64,000 nt of DNA from Epilithonimonas hispanica (lineage in GTDB: Bacteria > Bacteroidota > Bacteroidia > Flavobacteriales > Weeksellaceae): assembly GCF_003385395.1 (NCBI RefSeq), contig NZ_QNUG01000010.1:1-64000 (forward strand). Direction: 5' to 3'. A program made the translations under genes and the position numbers. The notes beneath the pieces are model-generated. The model was not told the origin of the DNA. It did no database searches and saw only the letters and a program-made list of their open reading frames with translations. Positions 31,984 through 41,214 of this stretch are shown piece by piece. How positions within the stretch are numbered: the first letter of the stretch is position 1; each line of letters opens with the position of its first letter.

Positions 31984-32088
31984 AAATCAGACCGAGATTC
32001 AAACTGATTCAGTCTGATATTCATACTGATTCGGAATACTGATTTTTTCAGGAAAAAAAACAATCGAAAATTTGCCTTGTAAATCAGT
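31984..32088. promoter_or_regulatory. Divergent late control region with iterated ACTGATT words
   Basis: ACTGATTC at 32003-32010 and 32025-32032, ACTGATTT at 32038-32045, TCTGATAT at 32013-32020, and inverted AAATCAGA/AAATCAGT at 31984-31991 and 32081-32088. They lie between the leftward terminase operon and the rightward protease/capsid operon. These are candidate activator or operator sites; no good TANNTTTG promoter is visible on either strand, which fits activator-dependent late promoters. Confidence 0.5.
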
Positions 32089-32091
32089 AGA

Positions 32092-33174
32092 ATGACACAC
32101 GGCAAAATAGAAGCAGCTATTAGTAATGATGTACTTAATCTTAGAATCTCAGGCAGAATTTGGCAGGGAGAAGTAGCAAGTGCATTCAAATATTATATAG
32201 ATAATGCTATTTCTGAAAATGTAAAAAATGCAACATTGTACATCAATTCAGAAGGCGGTTCTGTTTTCGAGGCTCAAGAAGCAATTAATGAGCTAAAAAG
32301 ACTTGATTCTGTTAAAATAACTGTGGGAGCGTTAGCTGCATCTGCTGCAACAATGTTCTTGTGCTATTTCGATGCTGAGTGTTCTACATCTTCTCAATTT
32401 ATGATTCATAAGCCGTCAACATACATTTCCGGCAATGAAGATAAAGTAAAAGCTGACTTAAAAGCTTTGGAAAACCTTACCAATGTTTATCGTTCTGCCT
32501 ATGCCAAGGCTTTCAACTTGACAGAGCAGGAAGTAGAAGACTTATGGAAAAATGATTACTGGATGGATTCTAACGAAGCCAAAGAGAAAGGATTGGTAAA
32601 AACAATCACTACAGAAGAAATCCAAATTGATGATTCTACCATTAAAATGATGGTTGCCTGTGGATGTCCCACGATTCCAAAACCAACTTCTGAAAAGAAA
32701 AATTCAACTAAAAATAAAATGGATATCAACCAACTGAAAGCCGCATTAGGAATGCCGGCTGATGCAACCGAGGAGCAAGTTCTGGAAAAGGTTGCGGAAA
32801 ACAAAAAGAAAGCAGACAATGCTGCTGCAACGGAAGCTAGTGCCAATCAGCAAAAAGAACAAGCAGCTGAAAAGGTAATTAATCAAGCCATTTTGGATAA
32901 GAAAATCACGGCTGACATGAAGGCGACCTACGTCAGTCTTCATAAACAAGATCCTGCCGGAACAGAAGCTATCCTGGCATCTATGAAAGGTGTTACACCT
33001 GCTTCTAAAGAAATCAAGGATAAACCTGATGGCGAAATGCCGGAGGCTCTAGGTCGAGAAAACTGGACAATAGATGATTATCTGGAAAAAGACCCTGCCG
33101 CATTGGACGCTTTGATTGAAAAAGACCCTGCGGCTGTTCAAAAGTTGAACGCAGTATATGCATCTAAAAACTAA
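32092..33174 (+). CDS. Prohead protease (ClpP-like) with C-terminal scaffold region
   Basis: 360 residues. Residues 1-180 are a ClpP/S14-like protease: NSEGGSVFEAQ, ALAASAATMF with the nucleophile Ser, and MIHKPS with the catalytic His. After about residue 200 comes a Lys/Glu/Ala-rich helical region that looks like a scaffold. ATG 32719 within the gene begins MDINQLKAALGMP and could give a separate scaffold protein, as in Mu I/Z. Confidence 0.85.
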   Translation: MTHGKIEAAISNDVLNLRISGRIWQGEVASAFKYYIDNAISENVKNATLYINSEGGSVFEAQEAINELKRLDSVKITVGALAASAATMFLCYFDAECSTSSQFMIHKPSTYISGNEDKVKADLKALENLTNVYRSAYAKAFNLTEQEVEDLWKNDYWMDSNEAKEKGLVKTITTEEIQIDDSTIKMMVACGCPTIPKPTSEKKNSTKNKMDINQLKAALGMPADATEEQVLEKVAENKKKADNAAATEASANQQKEQAAEKVINQAILDKKITADMKATYVSLHKQDPAGTEAILASMKGVTPASKEIKDKPDGEMPEALGRENWTIDDYLEKDPAALDALIEKDPAAVQKLNAVYASKN

Positions 33175-33181
33175 TTAAAAA

Positions 33182-34078
33182 ATGCCTAAAGAAAAAAGTT
33201 CATTAGCACTAAAGAATGAGTTGGCAGTTACCGAACTCATCAAAAAGTTTCGCCACGAGAATACTTGGTTAGAAGCTGTCCCATCAAAACCACAATGGGT
33301 TGGTAATGATGTTATCAAAATTCCTATCCAAGGAACTGCGCCAAAAGTTTTGATTGATAATACTATTTATCCAATCAATTCAAGTCAGAGAGAGGATGGT
33401 TACCTTAAAATTTCGCTTCATAAATATGAAACCGAAAACACAGAAGTTACAACGGATGAGCTGTATGCTCTGCCTTACGAAAAGGTTAACGATGTTCAAG
33501 TTCAGCACCGTGAGACATTGGAAGATGTGACCGCTGAGCACGCTTTATATTCTATCACACCGCAGGAAGATTCTGCAACAACTCCAGTGTTAACTACATC
33601 GGGTCCTGATGATGGAGAAGGCAGAAAAAGGCTAATTACTAAAGATTTAAGAAAGCTTAAGAAAAAGCTTACAAAACTTGGAGTTCCTAAAAAAGGACGA
33701 GTGTTAGTTCTTTGTGCTGACCACGTTGATGATTTACTAGATCAAGACGAAACATTTAACACTAGATATCAAAACCATACTGAAGGTACAATTGCAGAAA
33801 ACTATTGTGGTTTTAAAATCTATGAAAGCACCTATGCTCCAGAGTTCACGGCTGCCGGACAAAAAATAGCTTTTGATAGCTCAACAACCGGTTACGAAGC
33901 TTCTGTATGTTTCTTTGCGCCTAGCACTGCTAAGGCTCCAGGAACTGCCGAGCGTTTTGCAATCGATAAGGCAAATAACCCAACTATGCGACGTCACGAA
34001 ATTGGTTTCGAAATTCATTGGGTTTGTGTTGCTGTTAAAGACGAAGGGATTGCAGCAATCAGATCAGTAGCAGTGTAA
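33182..34078 (+). CDS. Major capsid protein
   Basis: 298 residues, directly after the protease/scaffold gene. It has the features of a compact HK97-fold capsid protein: an N-terminal helical arm, a TDELYALPYEKVNDVQVQH spine-like helix, and a KKGRVLVLCADHVDDLL axial-domain segment. Sequence similarity to Mu gpT is not obvious; assignment rests on position and length. Confidence 0.75.
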   Translation: MPKEKSSLALKNELAVTELIKKFRHENTWLEAVPSKPQWVGNDVIKIPIQGTAPKVLIDNTIYPINSSQREDGYLKISLHKYETENTEVTTDELYALPYEKVNDVQVQHRETLEDVTAEHALYSITPQEDSATTPVLTTSGPDDGEGRKRLITKDLRKLKKKLTKLGVPKKGRVLVLCADHVDDLLDQDETFNTRYQNHTEGTIAENYCGFKIYESTYAPEFTAAGQKIAFDSSTTGYEASVCFFAPSTAKAPGTAERFAIDKANNPTMRRHEIGFEIHWVCVAVKDEGIAAIRSVAV

Positions 34079-34111
34079 AATTAATAACAATCAAAATTCT
34101 ATTCAAAAGCC

Positions 34112-34579
34112 ATGTCGCCACTTAATTCCTTATCATTAAAAATCGCTCAAAGCCAAAACGGCGTTCAAGAAATTCCAAAAAATAGCAATGCTGGTCCTGC
34201 TGTGGAATCATATTTAAAAAGTGTTGGGCTTGGTAAAGGTTATGCTTGGTGTATGGCTTTTGTTTATTGGTCGGTAAAAGAAGCCGCAAAACAACTTAAT
34301 ACAACCAGTCCTTTGGTTAAAACAGCCGGAGTTCTAAGACAGTGGAATGAAGTTAATCCAAAATTGAAAGTAACAAAAAATCCTATTGTTGGAGACATTT
34401 TCATTATGGATTACGGAAAGGGTCAAGGACATACCGGATTTGTTGTGGAGGTACTTTCAAATGGAAATCTTAAAACAATTGAAGGGAATACCAACGATGA
34501 AGGAAGCAGGGAAGGTTACGAGGTTTGCTACAGAACTCGTAAGCCGTCACAAATCAAAGGATATATCAGAATACAATAA
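34112..34579 (+). CDS. CHAP-domain endolysin
   Basis: 155 residues. CHAP amidase/peptidase motifs: catalytic Cys in GYAWCMAFVYW, His in GQGHTGFVVEV, and EGNTN. No signal peptide is visible, so a holin or other export is needed. It cleaves peptidoglycan peptides at lysis. The gene precedes the spanin candidate by 5 bp. Confidence 0.8.
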   Translation: MSPLNSLSLKIAQSQNGVQEIPKNSNAGPAVESYLKSVGLGKGYAWCMAFVYWSVKEAAKQLNTTSPLVKTAGVLRQWNEVNPKLKVTKNPIVGDIFIMDYGKGQGHTGFVVEVLSNGNLKTIEGNTNDEGSREGYEVCYRTRKPSQIKGYIRIQ

Positions 34580-34584
34580 TTACC

Positions 34585-35133
34585 ATGAAAAAAATACTTT
34601 CATATTTTCTATTTTTCTTATTCGGGGCTTTGCTCTTGACATCTTGCAAGAGCAAACCTGTCCCGGCTGAAACTAAGGAAACCATCATTCAAAAAATTGA
34701 AACGGTAAAAGATACCGTTTTAGTAGTCGAAAAAGACAGTTCTTATTACAGTGCATACATTGACTGTGTGAATGGTAAACCCGTCCTGGTTCAATCTCAA
34801 CAGCAGATTGATGACTATAATAGCAAAAACCCTGGACAATCTGCGAAGGAACCTAAAAGTACTGCCGGTCGGTCTGTAAAACCTCCAGCCGTCAACCTAG
34901 AAAATGGAAAACTATCCGTCAACTGTGAGAAAGAAGCCGAAAAGCTTTTCTTCAAATGGAAAGAAACTTACATGAAGGAATGGCAAATAAGCAATACACC
35001 TATTTACAGGGATAAGCCATTAACAACTTTTCAAGAAGTAAAACTCGCAATTGGCAATCTTATTATTTGGCTTTTGGGTCTTGCGGTTTTGGTGTTTGGT
35101 ATTCGATTTCTAATCTCTAAAAAATTATTCTAG
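34585..35133 (+). CDS. Candidate unimolecular spanin
   Basis: 182 residues. It starts with a lipoprotein signal and LTSC lipobox (Cys about 21), continues with a periplasmic region, and ends with a membrane segment (about 154-176) and a short basic tail. An outer-membrane lipid anchor plus a C-terminal inner-membrane helix in one protein is the u-spanin plan (phage T1 gp11). Adjacent to the endolysin, as expected for outer-membrane disruption. Confidence 0.7.
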   Translation: MKKILSYFLFFLFGALLLTSCKSKPVPAETKETIIQKIETVKDTVLVVEKDSSYYSAYIDCVNGKPVLVQSQQQIDDYNSKNPGQSAKEPKSTAGRSVKPPAVNLENGKLSVNCEKEAEKLFFKWKETYMKEWQISNTPIYRDKPLTTFQEVKLAIGNLIIWLLGLAVLVFGIRFLISKKLF

Positions 35134-35525
35134 TGCAAAATACATTATCACTTGCAGAACTATTAGTTCTCTCATTAGTCGTTTTTAATGACGAAAAACA
35201 CTCAAAGGTCAACACCGTTTATGCCGCTGAAGATGGCAATGTCTTCATCGAAGAAAACAGGGCTAAAATCCACAAAGTAAAGTATCACACTATTACGAGA
35301 ACCGAGGCTGAAGCTTCTGATGGTAAAAAGTCTGTTGTCGTAGATGACCTGGATCAAGGTTTAATTGCTGAGAAAACCAAAGAGCTTCAGGAACTGGAAC
35401 TTGTAAAAGCCAATTATCAAAAGATGAAATCACTGGCTTTGTTCTTTCAAATCGAAACCGAAGACCAAAAAGCAGATACTTTGATAGCTGCTTTAACAGA
35501 ATACAAATCTAAAATTTCCGAGTAA
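35133..35525 (+). CDS. Phage structural protein, unknown
   Basis: 130 residues from a GTG start that overlaps the previous TAG. Its stop overlaps the sheath ATG. Acidic with a C-terminal helical region. Position suggests a head-tail or tail-assembly protein. Confidence 0.55.
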   Translation: MQNTLSLAELLVLSLVVFNDEKHSKVNTVYAAEDGNVFIEENRAKIHKVKYHTITRTEAEASDGKKSVVVDDLDQGLIAEKTKELQELELVKANYQKMKSLALFFQIETEDQKADTLIAALTEYKSKISE

Positions 35526-36748
35526 TGGGAAACCTGGAAGGAACTAATATTAATAAAATTGATGGCGGAAACGGAAGACTTTCCGCTACCAATGCAAGAA
35601 TCTTTCTTTTAGTAAGTGCGATGGCGTTAAGTACGTCAACGCTTATTGCTAATGAATCTGTAAAATTGATTCAAACGAAAGATATTGAAGCTTTAGGCGT
35701 TAACGAAAGTTTTGATGCTAACAACAAGGTTTTAGCTCATCACCACGTGTCTGAGTTTTTCAGATTCGCTCCTGAAGGAACTGTTCATTTTTTACCAGTT
35801 GCACAAGATTCTACACACGCAGCTGTATTGTCAACAGTTTTACAAACTTTAAAACTAAACCCGGATATCAAAGGGGTTGGTTTTATCGGTTTTGAAAATC
35901 AGACATTGACATCAGTTGCAGCACTTGTAGAACCTTTGCAGAATGATCTTGTGAAAGCTGCAAAAGCTGAAGGAATTTTAATTGATTCCGTATTTGTAGA
36001 AGCTGGTTCTGCTGGTGTGTTGACTATTAACACTTATCCAGATTTAACCACAAAGTCCGCTGAAAACATTTCAGTTATTTTAGGTCAAGACCCAGCAATT
36101 GCAGCTCTTGAACAAGAATATGCTAATTATTCTGCGATTGGTTCTGCATTGGGAATGTTAGCGGTTAGAAAGGTTTCTGAAAACCTTGGTTCTACGGATA
36201 TTATTAATAGACCGGAAGATAAAAAGACTGAAAAATTCTATTCTCTTACAGACACCGCTACAGGAAAATTTGTAAAAGCAAGCTTATCTACTGGAGAAAA
36301 AATTGAAAATCTTACAGATGTTCAAATCAAAGCTCTGAAAGCTAAAGGATACATTTTCGTAGGCTCATATATTGGAGCTGCCGGAATGTACTTCTCAGGT
36401 TCTGAAACTTGCACTTCTCCAACCAGTACTTATTCCACCATTGAAAACAATTCTGTTTGGAATGCTGCTGCGAGATTAATCCGTGAAGCTCTTGCGCCTT
36501 ATATCAAAGGCAAAGTGAAAAAAGAACCGGAAACAGGTTACATCCGCTCAACTACTATTTCACATTGGGAAAGAGTTGCAACAAAAGCTTGTATCGAGAG
36601 ATTGGAGGGCGAAAATGAGATTTCTGGCGGTTCAATTTATATTGATCCAAAACAATCTCCGAACGCTGATACGCCTATTAAAATTAGTGTTACCATCGAA
36701 GCCGATGCAATAGCTCACACATTCGATGTTGACTTAACTGTTCAATAA
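35525..36748 (+). CDS. Contractile tail sheath protein (DUF2586-like)
   Basis: 407 residues, within the size range of Bacteroidota phage sheath proteins. Similar to DUF2586 proteins, with a C-terminal TTISHWERVATKACIERLEG segment. It forms the contractile outer tail tube, making this a myovirus. The tube gene follows. Confidence 0.75.
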   Translation: MGNLEGTNINKIDGGNGRLSATNARIFLLVSAMALSTSTLIANESVKLIQTKDIEALGVNESFDANNKVLAHHHVSEFFRFAPEGTVHFLPVAQDSTHAAVLSTVLQTLKLNPDIKGVGFIGFENQTLTSVAALVEPLQNDLVKAAKAEGILIDSVFVEAGSAGVLTINTYPDLTTKSAENISVILGQDPAIAALEQEYANYSAIGSALGMLAVRKVSENLGSTDIINRPEDKKTEKFYSLTDTATGKFVKASLSTGEKIENLTDVQIKALKAKGYIFVGSYIGAAGMYFSGSETCTSPTSTYSTIENNSVWNAAARLIREALAPYIKGKVKKEPETGYIRSTTISHWERVATKACIERLEGENEISGGSIYIDPKQSPNADTPIKISVTIEADAIAHTFDVDLTVQ

Positions 36749-36758
36749 AATCTGAAAA

Positions 36759-37193
36759 ATGCCAACAACAGTAAAGAATTATTTAGGAAAACTCACTGGA
36801 TGGAATCAGGTAACGATGAACTTCTTAGGAAGAGATGTTGTCGGAATTGATGAAATAGATTACGGTGATAATACTGCAAAAGAAAATGCCTACGGAGCTG
36901 GAGGAATGCCCGTTGGTTGGACTGAGGGAAATTATGAACCACGATTTGCTGTGTCTTTTTATGATGAAGAAATGCAGGCAATCCAAAGAGCTTTACCTCC
37001 CGGTAAAAGAGTTCAAGACATTGAACCTTTCGATGTTGTAGTTCAATATGCACACCCACAGACAGGGATTATCGTTACTGATATTATTCATAATGTTCAA
37101 CTTCTTGGAAGGGCAAAAAATCCAAAACAAAGTGAAGGGAAAATGACTAATAAATACGATTGTATTTGCAGTCATATCACTTGGGGTAAATAA
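36759..37193 (+). CDS. Tail tube protein
   Basis: 144 residues directly after the sheath gene. Beta-rich with GKLTGWNQVTMNFLGRDVVGIDEI and IIHNVQLLGRAKNPKQSEG. Matches a contractile-tail tube protein in size and position. Confidence 0.7.
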   Translation: MPTTVKNYLGKLTGWNQVTMNFLGRDVVGIDEIDYGDNTAKENAYGAGGMPVGWTEGNYEPRFAVSFYDEEMQAIQRALPPGKRVQDIEPFDVVVQYAHPQTGIIVTDIIHNVQLLGRAKNPKQSEGKMTNKYDCICSHITWGK

Positions 37194-37207
37194 CTAAAAT
37201 CTGAAAA

Positions 37208-37797
37208 ATGAAATTCAATATTCCTGCTTTTTCAAGCGAACAGGTTGAAGCTGCAAAAGCTCAATACGGTGCAAAGTGTTTAAAAATCCTAGAAGTTTTC
37301 CCTGATGAAGATTCTGAAAAACCAGTGGAATTTTTAATCAAAAAACCAAGTCCTTCACTGGTCTACCTTCTATCATCAAAAGAGATGGAAAATAACATCG
37401 AAAAATCTTCAGCAGCAATGATTTCTAATTGTGTACTTGCTGGTGATGAAGACTTACTAAACAATGATGCATCTGTATTTACAGAGATTGTAGAAAAAAT
37501 CGGAAGCCTTACTAAGTCTGCTCGTAGTAGCTTAAAAAAAGTCTAGAGTCATCGGTACTTGATACCGATGACAATACAAATAGCTTTAGGAAAATCAATG
37601 CTTTGATACAGGGTAAATTAGGAATTGACCCAGAAACAATCAAGGATGTAAATGATTGGATAGAGCTATATAGTAGAGCTGATTATATGTTGAAAGTTGA
37701 AAGGAAAATTCAATACTCAGCCATTAAGCAAGCTTTGGTAGAAGTTGTAAGTAAGTTGTTTAGTAAGGACTCTGATTCTGAAGACGAAGACCTCTGA
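37208..37797 (+). CDS. Tail assembly chaperones, G plus -1 frameshift G-T fusion
   Basis: The 0-frame product (37208-37546, 112 residues) is a small acidic tail chaperone. A slippery A-AAA-AAA at 37534-37540, followed after 8 nt by a perfect 9-bp hairpin (37549-37571), would allow -1 slippage. That joins it to the frame ending at 37797, giving a 196-residue fusion. The second frame has no ATG, only a TTG at 37603, and is open from the slippery site onward. This is the classic arrangement upstream of the tape measure gene. Confidence 0.8.
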
Positions 37798-37946
37798 CCT
37801 TATCAGCCCAATTATAACCAATAGGTTTCCAAGTAAAAAAGTAATACAAGAAAGTAATACAAAGCCATAGAGACTTAAAAATCAATTTAAGTCCGTGAAA
37901 AAGAGCAAGTATTAAATCCAATAACATTTGTCAAATATAAAAATTA
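37798..37946. other. Gap before tape measure gene
   Basis: 149 bp without a gene. It holds a direct repeat of AAGTAATACAA (about 37840-37865) and an 8-bp hairpin GACTTAAA/TTTAAGTC (37872-37893) without a T-run. No promoter is evident. Confidence 0.4.
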
Positions 37947-40286
37947 ATGAGCACATACGAAAGTACTTGGCGATTAAAATTTGACCCTAAGTCTGTGACG
38001 AAAGGTGTAAAGGATGTTACTGAGAATCTGGATAATGCTGTAAAAAAAGGAAATGCTCTTGGCGATTGTTTTAAAAGGTTGAAAGCGATTGATTTGATGG
38101 CGATTGATAATTCAGTACAAAACATCAAGGATCGCCTTCAGGGCATTACGGATATCGCCATAAAAAACGAAAGTTCATTGGCAGAAGTATCAGCTATTAC
38201 AGGTGTTGTGGGTGCTGAACTTGATAAACTCAACGATAGAGCAAAAGGTCTTAGCCGGACTTATGGAGAAGACCTTAATGAGAACTTAGATAGTTTCAAA
38301 ACCATTTTGTCCAGACTTGGACCCGACTTGGGAAAAAGCGACAAAGCGATGGGAGTTCTTGGAGAAAGCGTCAACGTACTTTCTAAGGGAATGGAAGGCG
38401 ATATCAAAGGCGCAACTAATGCTATTACAACTTCAATGTTGCAATTTCAAGTTGATTTGAAAAACCCTGTAAAGGCAGCTGAAGAATCACGTAGAATGAT
38501 TAATGTAATGGCAGCAGGAGCAAAAGAAGGCGCTGCCGAAATTCCACAAATTGGTGAAGCTTTGGTTCAAGCTGGGGTATCTGCGAAACTCGCCAATTTA
38601 ACTTTTGAAGAGACAAACGCTGCTATTCAAGCAATGGCGGGCGGTGGTAAGTATGGAAGTGAAGCGGGTGTGGCAATTCGTAACGTGATTACCAATATGT
38701 CTGCATCTACAGCTCTTAGTAAAGAAGCTGTTACAATTCTTAATGCTTATGGTGTAAGCACTAAAAAAATGGGCGATTCTACGGTAGCGTGGGCAGATCG
38801 TTTAAGATTATTAAAACCTATGCAGAATGACATCAATGCACTTACGGCAATCTTCGGGCGTGAAAATGCTGCTTCTGCTCAGATATTAATTAGAACTGCT
38901 GATGAACAGGCTGAATTAACAAAACAGATTACCGGGACGAATGTTGCCTACGAGCAGGCGGCTGTTATAATGAATACCAAAGCTGAACAGGAGAAAAGAA
39001 GAAACCAAAGATGGAATATCTTCAAACTTCGTATTGGTAATGTAACAAAGGAGTTTCAACCATACATCAATATGACGGCTTCTGCGATAAGCATTACAGC
39101 TAATATGAAAAATGCTTATGATGGTCTTGTGATTGTTTTGAATGGATTGAAAACCGTTCTCGGTCTTGATATTTTGATGAAGCGTATCAATTCATTTGCG
39201 ACTAAGCGACTTACAAAAGATCAAGTCAATTTAGCGATTACAACCAATTCTTTGAGGTTTTCGATGCTTTGGGCTTCCTTGACAACTTTCGGTTTTGCTG
39301 GTGCAATGCAGACATTGCGAGCTTCAGTTAACAGTGTTTCAATCGCGATAATGAAAATACCTGTAGTGGGTTGGATTATCGCATTGGTTGTGGCTCTAGG
39401 GGCTTTGTTTGCTTATTTCTGGAATACGTCCGGGAAATTCCGGGGATTCTTTTATGGAATTTGGGAAGTTGTAAAACTTGTTTTTGGAGGCATTTGGACA
39501 GTTATAAAAATGCATGTCAATTTTATAATATCAATATTTCAGTTTCTATGGCAGAAAATCAAAGACATTTTTAACTGGATTGTAAAAGTGGTTGGGGAGT
39601 CTTGGAACTGGGTGGCTAATAAATTTCAGTGGGCTTGGAATTTTATCAAAACAAAAGCTGAAGGAATCTGGAATACTTTAAAAAACGTGTTTGGAAACAT
39701 CAAAGCATTCTTTCAGGAGACTTTCGGCGCTGCTTGGGATGTTGTTTCTGGTATTTTCGATAAAATTTGGAATAAAATCAAAGGTTTTTTAAAGTTTTTA
39801 GAACCTATGAAAAAAGCATTGGGCGGTTTTTGGGATTCCATAAAAGGAGCATTTAATAAAGGAAATGCAAAAGGACAGAAAGCTTTTGCCGATGAGAAAA
39901 ATGCGGAAAATTTTGAAAAAGCTAAAAAAGAAGGTCGATTGGTTCAAGATTTTGACGGTAACTGGGTTACGCCTGCAACCAAAGAAAGACATAGAAAGCA
40001 AAGAGAAAAAAACTTAATCAATCCAACAGATTCTATCGGTGTTGATAATTATTTACCAAAAGATTTTAGCTCGACAAAAGATAAAAGTTCTAAAAATGAA
40101 AAGTCTGGAAATTCAAAAGAAGACTTAGGTATGAACGGCGAAAAAGGTGGTAATAAAACAATAAATATGACTATTAATATTACTAACCACTTCTCAGCTG
40201 CGAAACAACAAGCCGGTAAAGTTGCGGATGAAATCGCAAGTAAAATTAATGATCGTCTAAGGGATGGTATGGTAGCTATAGATTAA
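37947..40286 (+). CDS. Tail tape measure protein
   Basis: 779 residues. The N-terminal half is of TP901-type tape measure character (SRTYGEDLNENLDSFKTIL, AAIQAMAGGGKYGSEAG). A hydrophobic segment lies at about 473-495. Trp/Phe-rich repeats follow to about 640 and a charged tail ends it. It sets tail length; by the usual rule of about 0.15 nm per residue the tail would be no longer than about 115 nm. Confidence 0.85.
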   Translation: MSTYESTWRLKFDPKSVTKGVKDVTENLDNAVKKGNALGDCFKRLKAIDLMAIDNSVQNIKDRLQGITDIAIKNESSLAEVSAITGVVGAELDKLNDRAKGLSRTYGEDLNENLDSFKTILSRLGPDLGKSDKAMGVLGESVNVLSKGMEGDIKGATNAITTSMLQFQVDLKNPVKAAEESRRMINVMAAGAKEGAAEIPQIGEALVQAGVSAKLANLTFEETNAAIQAMAGGGKYGSEAGVAIRNVITNMSASTALSKEAVTILNAYGVSTKKMGDSTVAWADRLRLLKPMQNDINALTAIFGRENAASAQILIRTADEQAELTKQITGTNVAYEQAAVIMNTKAEQEKRRNQRWNIFKLRIGNVTKEFQPYINMTASAISITANMKNAYDGLVIVLNGLKTVLGLDILMKRINSFATKRLTKDQVNLAITTNSLRFSMLWASLTTFGFAGAMQTLRASVNSVSIAIMKIPVVGWIIALVVALGALFAYFWNTSGKFRGFFYGIWEVVKLVFGGIWTVIKMHVNFIISIFQFLWQKIKDIFNWIVKVVGESWNWVANKFQWAWNFIKTKAEGIWNTLKNVFGNIKAFFQETFGAAWDVVSGIFDKIWNKIKGFLKFLEPMKKALGGFWDSIKGAFNKGNAKGQKAFADEKNAENFEKAKKEGRLVQDFDGNWVTPATKERHRKQREKNLINPTDSIGVDNYLPKDFSSTKDKSSKNEKSGNSKEDLGMNGEKGGNKTINMTINITNHFSAAKQQAGKVADEIASKINDRLRDGMVAID

Positions 40287-40288
40287 TT

Positions 40289-40567
40289 ATGAAGGATTTT
40301 TTACTAGACGATAATAATGATCTTAAAATTATCAACGGCGATTTTGACATCGGAGAAAGCGAAATGCAAGAAGTGGGTTTGATCCTTCAATCAACACAAG
40401 GCGAATGGAAAGAAAATCCGCTTTTGGGTCCGAATCTATTTCGATTCATAAAAGCGAAAACCAACAAAGCAGAAATAGAGCGTGAAGTCTCATTACATCT
40501 AGGAATGGATAATAAGGATTTCAAGACGCTAAAAACTAAAATTGAAACAATTGTAAACCGTGGATAG
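40289..40567 (+). CDS. Baseplate protein, Mu gp46/gp25-like
   Basis: 92 residues with NGDFDIGESEMQEVGLILQSTQGEWKENPLLG, the usual pattern of small gp25/GPW-type baseplate wedge proteins. It ends with an overlap into the next GTG start. Confidence 0.65.
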   Translation: MKDFLLDDNNDLKIINGDFDIGESEMQEVGLILQSTQGEWKENPLLGPNLFRFIKAKTNKAEIEREVSLHLGMDNKDFKTLKTKIETIVNRG

Positions 40568-41213
40568 TCATTTATTAGGAGGTCTCGACAATAGAGCTGT
40601 TTTAGGACAGCTGTTTAGAACTGCATTTGGTGTTGCTCCAATTTACATTGTTGAGCCGCTAGGAAAAACAAAAGAGATTAAAATTGAAGGCTTCAATCCA
40701 TCTGTAAAAGATGAGTTTATCAATGAAGATCAAGTTTTAAAAAGTGTTTACGGAACTCCGATTATTTTCCCTATTCAGTTCCGTGGCGGTGACTATACTG
40801 TTTACGATTGGTATGGAAAGCCAAAGATGAAACGCTACGATGATCTTTGGCTTCCTGCTACAACAATGGTTGATTTTAGTCGTGCAAAAAACGTGATTAA
40901 AACAAATGTTTTAGGAGCAAACGGAACAATCAAGGAGATATTTGGCTTCGATGATTGGAATATCAGAATCAGAATGCTTTGTCTCAACGATAATAGATTT
41001 AAAGCTCGTGAATATGCAGATATGTTGCAGGATTGGTTTGAGATTGCTGGCGGTGTTAATGTTTTTGGTTCTATTTTCTCGAAAAAAGAAATCTACAACA
41101 TTGTAGTAGAAGATTTTGATATTAAATCGGTAACCGGTTCACCAGATGTAATTCCTATTGAGATGAGTGCTGTAAGTAACGAACCTGTTGAGATATTTTT
41201 AAATAAGCAATAA
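40560..41213 (+). CDS. Bacteroidota phage tail/baseplate protein
   Basis: 217 residues from GTG 40560. Resembles a family of uncharacterised Bacteroidota phage proteins (DUF6046-like, tentative), with YGTPIIFPIQFRGG and DDLWLPATTMVDF. Position suggests a baseplate hub or tail-tip role. Confidence 0.55.
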   Translation: MDSHLLGGLDNRAVLGQLFRTAFGVAPIYIVEPLGKTKEIKIEGFNPSVKDEFINEDQVLKSVYGTPIIFPIQFRGGDYTVYDWYGKPKMKRYDDLWLPATTMVDFSRAKNVIKTNVLGANGTIKEIFGFDDWNIRIRMLCLNDNRFKAREYADMLQDWFEIAGGVNVFGSIFSKKEIYNIVVEDFDIKSVTGSPDVIPIEMSAVSNEPVEIFLNKQ

Positions 41214-41214
41214 G

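Noticed and set aside
37603-37797. Independent gene from TTG 37603
   Set aside because: No ATG, and the frame is continuous with the slippery site, so it is better explained as the frameshift extension.
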